In this document: one piece after another, positions 6,948 through 13,842 of the stretch
Layout of the letters: each line of letters opens with the position of its first letter
How positions within the stretch are numbered: the first letter of the stretch is position 1
From: M30B19 sp041688615
GTDB taxonomy: Bacteria; Planctomycetota; Planctomycetia; Pirellulales; Pirellulaceae
DNA length: 13,842 nucleotides
Direction of reading: 5' to 3'
NCBI GenBank assembly: GCA_041688615.1
Contig: JBDNHU010000684.1
Span: 1 to 13,842 of the forward strand
The notes under the pieces: generated by a model
What the model was told of the DNA's origin: nothing
Seen by the model: the letters and a program-made list of their open reading frames with translations, nothing else
Database searches by the model: none
Made by a program: the position numbers and the translations under genes

Positions 6948-9900
6948 CTACATCATCGATCGAACTTGTTGCCATTGCTTATCGAGTCGTTGAGGTGAAA
7001 TTTTAATGCCAGTTCCAAGCGGTTGAGCGAACAACGATACGCGATACTCTTCAATCATCCAACGAAGTTGCTCCAATTCAGGATCTATTTGTTTTTGAAT
7101 TTCCAATTTCTCGCGATGCTTCAGATATCGATCCCAATATTCATTTACCAAAGCCATCTTCTCCAAATCTACCTCGATGGACGCGGCCGCCAACCGACTC
7201 AATCGATACTCGACACCGGCCAAGAATCGCGGATATTGTTGCAACCACGTCCAAGGCGTGTCGCTAAGAAAACCTTCGGCCAACAATGCTCGGACCTGGC
7301 CTCGGGCGTCATTAAACGGCTTCACCAACCTGACCTGCGTCTTCACTTCCGAGATCCGATTGTCCACTCGGTGAACCGCTTCGGCCAAACTTGGAAGCCA
7401 CTTCGCAATATCTACCGCAGCCGAAGCGATTCGTGTTGCAGCTTGAGCATTGGTTCGTTGAAAATCGCCCTCGGTTCGAATCACTTTCTGTGGGTCAATC
7501 ATGCCCACTCGAACCATCAACAACTGCAAACTGGATTCTAATTCGGAAACGGAAATCCAACGCGACATCAGTAGCCGAATTTTGTCCAATTCGGGCAGCC
7601 AGCGAAGTTGGCTTTTAAGACTCTTTCGATTAGATAAGGCAAACAGCTTCTGCAGCCCTTTGACATGGGTCAAATGAGCCGTCCCTGGATTGTCGAACAA
7701 TCGCATGCCGACTGAATCTTGCTCGTCGAAAATAGCAGGAAACGCATCGACCTTCAGTTCGCCGCGTTCAATCGTTACTTTTTCAGGAACCGTACCAAAC
7801 GTCCAAGTGGTTTGTTTTGTTTTCTGCCACGATTCGTCTTTAATTTGGCTAGTCGCTTCGACCCCCGCGTGCCCCAATTGTTCACGAATCTCGGATAGTT
7901 TTCGGCCTTGGGCCAGAACGATTCCCTGTTGATCGACTACCTGAATGCCCATCGTTAAAAACGGGTCCAGCTTATCAAAGGCAAATTGTTCCAAGTCGAT
8001 TGGCATTCCTGCAATGACCGAAAGTCGACTGGCCACTTGTTGAAAAAACGAACCTTCACCAAATGTCAATTCTGTCGCTACCTTTCGCGCGGTATCAGGT
8101 GCTGGAACTAAATTTCGTCGAATTGGCTTTGGCAAGGCACGAATCATTTGCACCACTTTCGCCTCGACCCAACCGGGAATCACCCAAGCCAATCGTTGAT
8201 CATTGATCTGCCCCAATGCTTCTACAGGCACCTGAACAAAGACACCGTCTTTCGGATCGCTGGGCGCAAAATCGTAGAGTAAAGGTAAACGTGCCGTGCC
8301 TACATCCAAGGTAGAAGGAAAATCTTGCGGCACATAGTCACTTTGTTCGGTTATCAAATCTTCATGGGTCATCACCAAAGACTGCGTCGTTTGCTTGCTG
8401 GCCTTTTTCAAGAATCGATTCAAAGTTGCTGCGTCCACCACGTCCTCGGGAATTCGGTCTGCATAGAAATCGACAACTCGCTGTTCGTCCACCATCCAGC
8501 CCAGCCGCCGTCCCTTCTTGCTTAGGTCCTGAAGCTCTGTTTGCAGCTGCCAATTCTTCTGCAGGAAATCGGGCACCGCTTGCTCCCATTGTCCCAAAAA
8601 GAATCCTTCTGAAATCATCAGCAGGCGGCATTCTGTGGGATCAATCCGTCCAAAGGGTACACGTCGTTTGGCCACGATCGGCAACCCAAATAACGTTACC
8701 TGTTCATTGGCCGTCACACCGCAAGCTTTGGGATTCCAACGTGGTTGGCTATATCGCCGTTTGACTAAATGACCAGCCAACGGTTCAATCCAACTGACAT
8801 CAATCGAAGCGACCGTCCGTCCGAAATTTCGTGATGTTTCGACAATTTCACCTACCATCACCCACTTAGGCAACCGATCAAGCCCGCAACCTGGCCACAA
8901 CTGGAAGCGAACATTTCCGGCGCCCTGGTATCGCTTTAACTTTGGTTCCTTTTCGTCCAAAGCGGCGATCCCTGAAAGCAAACCGGCCATCAGCGACCGA
9001 TGAATGTTGGCGAAATTGTCGTTCGGCTTACTAAACGGCAAACGCAAGTCGCGGACCATCTGTTTCAATTGACGATGAACATCAATCCATTGATTCATTC
9101 GTTCGGGGGAGATGAATTTCGCGTGAAGCGACTTTCTCAATGCGGATCGCCCGTGATTTTCACGTTCTTCATGGTAGAAATTCCATAATTTCAAGAACGA
9201 CATGAAATCGCTACGTTTATCTTGAAACAGCTTATGTGCTTGATCCGCGGCGTCGGCTTGTTCAATCGGTCGGACTCTGGGATCTTGCACCTCCAGTGCT
9301 GCGGCAATGACTAAAACCTCGTTCAAGCAGCCTTGTCCCGAGGCCTCGACAATCATTCGGCCAATCCTTGGGTCGATCGGCAACTTGCCCAATTGCCGTC
9401 CCAATTCCGTCAAGTCGCCCTTGAGATCAATGGCGCCGATTTCAAATAGTGAATTCGCTCCCTCGGTCAATGCTTCGGGTCGTGGAGGATCAATGAACGG
9501 AAAATCTTCCAAACGTCCAAGGTTCAGCATTTTGGCTTGCAAAATAACACTGGCTAGGTTCGTTCGCCGAATCTCGGGCGTGGTGAATTCATCACGCAGT
9601 TGAAAGTCATCTTCGCTGTACAGTCGCAAACAAACGCCCGGTCCCACTCGACCACAGCGGCCCGCTCTTTGATTCGCAGAAGCCTGACTGATTGCTTCCA
9701 CCGGCAGTCGTTGAACTTTGCTTCGCGACGAATATCGGCTAATCCTGGCAGTACCCGTATCGACCACATACTTGATGCCTGGCACCGTTAGCGAACTTTC
9801 AGCAACATTGGTCGCCAATACAATCCTGCGCCGCGACGTTGGTTTGAAAATCTGCTGTTGATCTGCTGAACTTAACCTAGCATACAGTGGAATCACTTCG

Positions 9901-11198
9901 ATTGACTCTTGCCCTTCTCCACCAAATCGCAAATTCCTTAACTTGCGACTCAACGAAAGAATGTCACGCTCGGTCGGCAAGAACACCAAAATGTGCCCCC
10001 TGTCCAGCGACGCCAACTCTTCGACCGCTCGCAATACCGATTGATCTTGATTGACCCAACTGCCATCTTCCACAGCGGGCGAACGGTATTGGATCTCAAC
10101 AGGAAAACCACGGCCCTCCACTTCGATGATCGGGGCTGGAACCCCGTCCTGATTGGCAAAGTGATTGGCAAAACGATTCGCATCAATGGTGGCCGAAGTG
10201 ATAATCAATCGAAATTCTGGCCGTCTGACACAAACTTGCTTCAAGTAGCCGATAAGAAAGTCAATATTGAGTGAGCGTTCGTGAGCCTCATCCAAAATGA
10301 TCGCATCATATTTTTCAAAGAATCGATCGCCTTGAGTCTCGGCCAACAAGATTCCGTCGGTCATCAATTTCACGAAAGTCTTCTCGTTCGTGTCGTCATA
10401 AAAGCGAATCTTGAAGCCGACCGCTTCCCCTAATTTCGACTCCATCTCTTCAGCCAAACGAGTTGCCACACTGCGAGCAGCAATTCGCCTGGGTTGAGTG
10501 TGCCCAATGAAACCGGTGATTCCTAATCCGGCTTCCAAGCAGATCTTGGGCAACTGGGTACTCTTACCAGATCCTGTTTCGCCGCACAAAACAATGACTT
10601 GATTTTCAACAATACTCTGTCTGATCCTGGTGACATTGGCGTGGACGGGTAGGTCACCGGCGTACTTAATCTTGGGTTGATTGGATCGCCGCCATTGGCA
10701 CGTTTCAACCGAGCGACGAAAGCGAGTGAAGAACCGTACCCAAGTTCCCGCATGGCGATCATCCCCTGGATTGGATCGCTGGCGTTGGGAACCCTCCGCT
10801 TTGCCTTGCGGCGGTCCCGCTGCCGCTTCTTGTACATTGCCGGGATCAGAAACATTGGAATCCTGGCCTTCGGTTTTTGCACTATTGGGATCGGAACCTG
10901 CCGCCAAAGTTCTTTTCGAACGCCCGTTGGACTTCGCTGAATCATCTAACAATTGAACCTGTCCGACCAATTCATCCCATGCCGCAGCATCGCCGCTGCC
11001 GACTTGGTTCCAATCCAAAGATTGAAATACGAATGACGCATTTTCCGCAGCTTGCGAGTTTTCCTGCAATTGAGTTCGCAACCGTCCCCACTGCCGCCCC
11101 AACACAGAACGGTCCTGTCGCATCGTTCGCTCAAACAGTCGCTGAATCTGCGCGATGATTGCCTTGGTTGTCAATTTTGCCAGCGAATCAGAAGACAT
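6948..11198 (-). CDS. hrpA: HrpA-type DEAH-box ATP-dependent RNA helicase
   Basis: The protein is 1416 aa from an ATG start. The helicase core shows Walker A GETGSGKST (206-214), DEAH (303-306), motif III SAT (335-337), motif V ATNVAE (462-467) and motif VI QRAGRCGR (510-517). These are followed by the helicase-associated/OB region and a long C-terminal part (about 790-1400) of the DUF3418 type found in HrpA. The end, EEYRVSLFAQPLGT, also fits HrpA. E. coli HrpA is about 1300 aa with Walker A near residue 98. Here the N-terminus is about 100 residues longer because of a polar, low-complexity stretch rich in S, G, Q, N and D at about 85-155. HrpA helicases are cytoplasmic and linked to fimbrial mRNA processing and rescue of stalled ribosomes. 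No Shine-Dalgarno is visible. A weak promoter-like pair (TTAAAA, 17 bp, TACTAT on the minus strand) lies just before the start. Confidence 0.95.
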   Translation of the reverse strand: MSSDSLAKLTTKAIIAQIQRLFERTMRQDRSVLGRQWGRLRTQLQENSQAAENASFVFQSLDWNQVGSGDAAAWDELVGQVQLLDDSAKSNGRSKRTLAAGSDPNSAKTEGQDSNVSDPGNVQEAAAGPPQGKAEGSQRQRSNPGDDRHAGTWVRFFTRFRRSVETCQWRRSNQPKIKYAGDLPVHANVTRIRQSIVENQVIVLCGETGSGKSTQLPKICLEAGLGITGFIGHTQPRRIAARSVATRLAEEMESKLGEAVGFKIRFYDDTNEKTFVKLMTDGILLAETQGDRFFEKYDAIILDEAHERSLNIDFLIGYLKQVCVRRPEFRLIITSATIDANRFANHFANQDGVPAPIIEVEGRGFPVEIQYRSPAVEDGSWVNQDQSVLRAVEELASLDRGHILVFLPTERDILSLSRKLRNLRFGGEGQESIEVIPLYARLSSADQQQIFKPTSRRRIVLATNVAESSLTVPGIKYVVDTGTARISRYSSRSKVQRLPVEAISQASANQRAGRCGRVGPGVCLRLYSEDDFQLRDEFTTPEIRRTNLASVILQAKMLNLGRLEDFPFIDPPRPEALTEGANSLFEIGAIDLKGDLTELGRQLGKLPIDPRIGRMIVEASGQGCLNEVLVIAAALEVQDPRVRPIEQADAADQAHKLFQDKRSDFMSFLKLWNFYHEERENHGRSALRKSLHAKFISPERMNQWIDVHRQLKQMVRDLRLPFSKPNDNFANIHRSLMAGLLSGIAALDEKEPKLKRYQGAGNVRFQLWPGCGLDRLPKWVMVGEIVETSRNFGRTVASIDVSWIEPLAGHLVKRRYSQPRWNPKACGVTANEQVTLFGLPIVAKRRVPFGRIDPTECRLLMISEGFFLGQWEQAVPDFLQKNWQLQTELQDLSKKGRRLGWMVDEQRVVDFYADRIPEDVVDAATLNRFLKKASKQTTQSLVMTHEDLITEQSDYVPQDFPSTLDVGTARLPLLYDFAPSDPKDGVFVQVPVEALGQINDQRLAWVIPGWVEAKVVQMIRALPKPIRRNLVPAPDTARKVATELTFGEGSFFQQVASRLSVIAGMPIDLEQFAFDKLDPFLTMGIQVVDQQGIVLAQGRKLSEIREQLGHAGVEATSQIKDESWQKTKQTTWTFGTVPEKVTIERGELKVDAFPAIFDEQDSVGMRLFDNPGTAHLTHVKGLQKLFALSNRKSLKSQLRWLPELDKIRLLMSRWISVSELESSLQLLMVRVGMIDPQKVIRTEGDFQRTNAQAATRIASAAVDIAKWLPSLAEAVHRVDNRISEVKTQVRLVKPFNDARGQVRALLAEGFLSDTPWTWLQQYPRFLAGVEYRLSRLAAASIEVDLEKMALVNEYWDRYLKHREKLEIQKQIDPELEQLRWMIEEYRVSLFAQPLGTGIKISPQRLDKQWQQVRSMM

Positions 11199-11468
11199 TT
11201 TGGATCTATCAAATAGTAATGAAACGAAGTAGCCATTTTAAGGCTGGTCAGCCATCCCCTGGCGTCAAGTCACTAGTTTACTCGATTGTCAGAATTCGAT
11301 CACTATCAGCGATGATCGTGGACGACAAAATCCACAGCTGCGCCACGCTTTCAACCACACGGCTTCAAATTCGGTAGAACTATTTGACAAGTCTGAATTG
11401 ATTTAAGTTCGCCATTTGCCGGCTAAACCAGGCCTGCAGCGCCCATCGATCCAACGCAGGGCTACAGG

Positions 11469-11996
11469 CTAAAAGACTTCGCCTTCCTTGTGCCCAAACT
11501 GCAGCACGAACAGACCCAGCCACCAAAGCCCACCGGCTAACTGAACAACCGTCAGCCAAAGATAAACTTGATGCCAAGAATAGAAAGAATCTTGATAATG
11601 GACACTAATTTCCGATCCGTCAAACATACTGCTGATCCCGTAATGCAAAACAACAAGCAGAATCTGCACTAGAACCATAGCCCACCACATCAGCCACTTA
11701 ATAAGTAGCGACTTCTCTGGGGGAAGCGATCTGAGCGGTTCAAAGGGTTCGACAATGGTTGGGTCAAACCACTGATACCAGCGAAGCGCCGCACCTATCC
11801 AAACTAGATTCAAAATCCCCAATAGATTCAGCCAGAAAGTAACATTTTTGGTCACAAGCCCCTGCTCAGAAGCACCCAGTATGTGACTTCCTGCTGGCAC
11901 GACGATGGCAGAATAAAAGACCAGACCGCCCCACCAAATCGAGTAAAGTACCGCCACAGCCAAGGGCAAGAGGGCCTTAATAAAAGAAGACAACAC
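11469..11996 (-). CDS. Conserved-looking four-helix integral membrane protein, function unknown
   Basis: The protein is 175 aa from a GTG start. I do not recognise a family with certainty. Four hydrophobic helices are visible (about 5-33, 52-72, 97-120 and 142-166), rich in tryptophan and leucine (for example WLMWWAMVLVQILLVV). A polar loop lies at about 73-95, and an acidic/aromatic loop before the last helix contains HYQDSFYSWHQVYLW. The four-helix layout with a conserved-looking Y..WH..YLW patch before the last helix is reminiscent of DUF4149/TMEM205-like proteins, but that is a guess. It lies 270 bp upstream of hrpA on the same strand, too far for a tight operon. No signal peptide or catalytic motif is evident. 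The long, uniformly membrane-like frame makes it very likely a real gene. Confidence 0.75.
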   Translation of the reverse strand: MLSSFIKALLPLAVAVLYSIWWGGLVFYSAIVVPAGSHILGASEQGLVTKNVTFWLNLLGILNLVWIGAALRWYQWFDPTIVEPFEPLRSLPPEKSLLIKWLMWWAMVLVQILLVVLHYGISSMFDGSEISVHYQDSFYSWHQVYLWLTVVQLAGGLWWLGLFVLQFGHKEGEVF

Positions 11997-12291
11997 GTTG
12001 TTTCACCAATAAAGGATGTTGTTCTTCCAAGCTTAGAGTCACAAGAGGATCTTGCGATCTGATCCCGCTATCTTGTTCGCTTGGAACCTGCCCAACAAAA
12101 AAAATCACCCCAAAAACAAACCGAGCAAAAGCCATTTCCGATCATGCGATGCTTCACCACTGCCAAACGACCTATTTCAAAAGCATTACCCGCGTTCCTT
12201 AAGAATCGATCGCATTGCATGTTAATCGTTCTGCAGACCAAATTTTCCACTTCTACACAACCACCGCTCGTCGGATCCAAGTCGACCCCCG

Positions 12292-12361
12292 GAAATGAAT
12301 CACGTGAAATGAATCACGTGAAATAAACCACGTGAAATAAACCACGTGAAATAAATCACGC
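12292..12361. repeat. 14-bp tandem repeat, 5 copies, with CACGTG palindromes
   Basis: The unit is GAAATGAATCACGT in the first two copies (12292-12305, 12306-12319), GAAATAAACCACGT in the next two (12320-12333, 12334-12347), and GAAATAAATCACGC in the last (12348-12361). Each junction between the first five units creates the palindrome CACGTG, extended to TCACGTGA at the first two junctions, at a 14-bp spacing. The pattern of variants (AA, BB, C) indicates stepwise duplication. Confidence 0.94.
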
Positions 12362-12416
12362 GTCGACAACGAAATTGACCCCTGCCAAGTTGGACCCACT
12401 TTCAGAAAACGACAAC

Positions 12417-12463
12417 TTGAGTAAAAAAATTGAATTGAACAAAAAACTTGAATTGAGCAAAAA
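12417..12463. repeat. A-rich imperfect 18-bp repeat, about 2.5 copies
   Basis: The unit TTGAATTGAACAAAAAAC occurs at 12430-12447 and again at 12448-12463 (TTGAATTGAGCAAAAA, one base change and slightly short). A shorter related piece, TTGAGTAAAAAAA, lies at 12417-12429. It lies 56 bp to the right of the 14-bp array and upstream of the esterase gene. The A-tracts recur about every 18 bp, which could give curved DNA. Confidence 0.75.
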
Positions 12464-12587
12464 TGATTCTTGCTGATGGGCTACAATTACAGTCGATCCC
12501 CTTGGCTTGGCGGAAAAAAAAATCCAGTTCCCGCGAACGAGTCCGGCGACAGTATACCCAACGCACCCTTTCGTGACATTGTCAATT

Positions 12588-12591
12588 GAGG
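12588..12591 (+). promoter_or_regulatory. Ribosome binding site of the esterase fusion gene
   Basis: GAGG lies nine bases before the ATG at 12601. It is one of the few Shine-Dalgarno-like sequences in the window and supports this start, which is also placed correctly for a signal peptide. Confidence 0.5.
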
Positions 12592-12600
12592 CACAGTCCA

Positions 12601-13842
12601 ATGAAACGCCATAATTTCTGCTCAATTTTTTGTTTCTTCGCCTTCCTGACGATACAAACTGTGTTTTTACTAGGCAGTATCCAGGTGACTTATGGTCAGC
12701 AGCATTGGTACCAAAGTCAATCGGATTGGAATGGTTACAATCGACTGCACTTTCAAATTGCCCAGCGTGACGCTTACTTGGTAACGCCCAAGATTCCGGC
12801 CGAGGGGAACCCTTGGATTTGGCGAGCCCGATTTCCGGACTTCCATGCTCAGGCCGATATTCAATTATTAGCCGAAGGTTATCACGTCGCCTACGTGAAT
12901 GTCGCGGGACTTTATGGCGGTCCTCAGGCAATGGAGATTGCCGATGCGTTTTTCGCCTTTCTAACGGATCAACGGCAGTTGTCGAAAAAGCCAATCTTAG
13001 AAGGTGTCAGCCGAGGCGGTCTGTTTGTCTACAATTGGGCTGCCCGTCATCCCAATCAAGTCGCATGTATCTATTGCGATACACCCGTTCTGGATTTCAA
13101 GAGCTGGCCAGCAGGCAAGGGAACGGGAATCGGCGCAAAAAACGAATGGCAACAGTGCCTGACCACTTACGGACTGGACGAAGAATCTGCTGTCAAATTT
13201 AACGGCAATCCAGTTGACAACTTTCAATCGATTGTTGCGGCGAACATTCCTATCCTTCACATCGTTTCAGAGAACGACCAGGTGGTTCCTCCGGCCGAAA
13301 ACACTTACCTCCTTCAGAAGCGAATGGACGCTTCTGGCCACAAGATCAAGATCATCTCGGTCCCGGAAGGCACACCACAATCCAACGGGCATCACTTTAC
13401 TCATCCAGAACCCGAAACCGTTGTCAATTTCATCAAGTCTAATTCGCTTATATCGGCCACTTCGTCCCAGAGAATGGCCCTACTTACGTCTGCCAAACGT
13501 ATTCTATTCCTTGGTGACAGCATTACTTTTTCTGGCGAATATGTGGCCAATTTCGAAGCATGGTTGGTGTCAAAGGAACTTGAAAATTCGCCTGTGATCA
13601 TTAACGTTGGGCTACCAAGTGAAACGGTTTCAGGACTAAGTGAAGACGGGCATGCCGGAGGCAACTTCCCTCGCCCAGACTTGCATGAACGTTTGGATCG
13701 AGTCCTAAACGTAACCAAGCCCGACCTGATTTTTGCGTGTTACGGAATCAATTGCGGCATCTATCAACCATTTGACCTTGATCGATTTCAAAAGTACCAA
13801 GAGGGTATTGTTGAACTTAATAAGAAAGCCCTAGCGATTGGC
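12601..13842 (+). CDS. Secreted two-domain esterase: alpha/beta-hydrolase fused to SGNH/GDSL hydrolase (3' end cut by window)
   Basis: The frame is open for 414 codons from the ATG at 12601 to the last base without a stop, so the gene is partial. Residues 1-32 form a signal peptide (basic start, hydrophobic core, cleavage likely near YGQQ). Residues about 60-280 are an alpha/beta-hydrolase with nucleophile elbow GVSRGG (Ser137), a plausible acid in SENDQ (Asp226) and a histidine in NGHHFTHPE (264-268). Residues about 299 onward begin an SGNH hydrolase with block I GDSI (Ser307), a block II glycine in NVGLPS (337) and block III YGINCG (381-386). The catalytic His/Asp of the SGNH domain would lie beyond the window. 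It is probably exported and acts on ester or acetyl groups of polysaccharides, which is inference from family and architecture. The SGNH part, with HAGGNFPRPDLHERLDRVL, resembles planctomycete proteins. Confidence 0.88.
   Translation, partial: MKRHNFCSIFCFFAFLTIQTVFLLGSIQVTYGQQHWYQSQSDWNGYNRLHFQIAQRDAYLVTPKIPAEGNPWIWRARFPDFHAQADIQLLAEGYHVAYVNVAGLYGGPQAMEIADAFFAFLTDQRQLSKKPILEGVSRGGLFVYNWAARHPNQVACIYCDTPVLDFKSWPAGKGTGIGAKNEWQQCLTTYGLDEESAVKFNGNPVDNFQSIVAANIPILHIVSENDQVVPPAENTYLLQKRMDASGHKIKIISVPEGTPQSNGHHFTHPEPETVVNFIKSNSLISATSSQRMALLTSAKRILFLGDSITFSGEYVANFEAWLVSKELENSPVIINVGLPSETVSGLSEDGHAGGNFPRPDLHERLDRVLNVTKPDLIFACYGINCGIYQPFDLDRFQKYQEGIVELNKKALAIG

Larger units (their letters stand above)
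11997..12600. other. Divergent 604-bp intergenic region with two repeat arrays
   Basis: This region separates the minus-strand membrane protein gene from the plus-strand esterase gene, so it should hold both promoters. No reading frame in it looks like a real protein. A TACAAT hexamer at 12482-12487 could be a -10 box for the esterase but has no -35 at proper spacing. A Shine-Dalgarno-like GAGG lies at 12588-12591, 9 bases before the esterase ATG. Two adjacent repeat arrays (about 12292-12463) occupy its middle. Confidence 0.55.

Noticed and set aside
8362..8631. Open frames in other registers within the helicase gene
   Set aside because: They are shadows of a complete HrpA reading frame with all helicase motifs intact.
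11242..11253. Short inverted repeat GGCTG-GT-CAGCC in the helicase leader
   Set aside because: The stem is only 5 bp with a 2-base loop and no T-run, too little to call a terminator or attenuator.
12356..12994. 212-codon minus-strand open frame
   Set aside because: It is antisense to the signal peptide and hydrolase domain of the esterase and runs into the A-rich repeat. The plus-strand frame has clear catalytic motifs.

Overview
The window looks like chromosomal DNA from a planctomycete, most likely a Pirellulaceae (Rhodopirellula-like) bacterium. This rests on several signs: near-balanced base composition, long AT-richer gaps, few Shine-Dalgarno sequences, a secreted alpha/beta-hydrolase plus SGNH esterase of a type I associate with planctomycetes, and short tandem repeats in most of the gaps. 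No 16S, tRNA or other taxonomic marker is present, so the assignment is an inference.

Layout, left to right. Bases 1-645 hold no convincing gene but carry two minisatellites, an 11-bp unit running off the left edge and a 16-bp unit ending just before the first start codon. Two codirectional paralogous GTPases follow (646-2262 and 2344-3726). Each has an Era-like G domain followed by a hydrophobic DUF697-like region, and only the first has an N-terminal membrane hairpin. A small VF530/DUF2132-type protein (3874-4311) comes next, with an acidic tail grown from a 15-bp in-frame repeat. After a 457-bp gap lies a cation:proton antiporter fused to a PTS EIIA (fructose-type) domain (4769-6451). The convergent gap 6452-6947 holds a 15-bp minisatellite and the orphan last blade of a WD40 protein. 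A large HrpA-type DEAH RNA helicase (6948-11198, minus) and a four-helix membrane protein of unknown function (11469-11996, minus) follow. A divergent 604-bp gap with two more repeat arrays precedes a secreted alpha/beta-hydrolase/SGNH fusion (12601 to the right edge, truncated by the window).

Functionally this is a mosaic of housekeeping genes (hrpA, antiporter) and poorly characterised ones. The clearest candidate for an undescribed unit is the tandem membrane-anchored/non-anchored GTPase pair, possibly with the VF530-type gene. I saw no CRISPR, transposase, phage or classical defence module. The most pervasive unexplained signal is a family of unrelated 11-18 bp tandem repeats: five arrays in gaps and one inside a gene.
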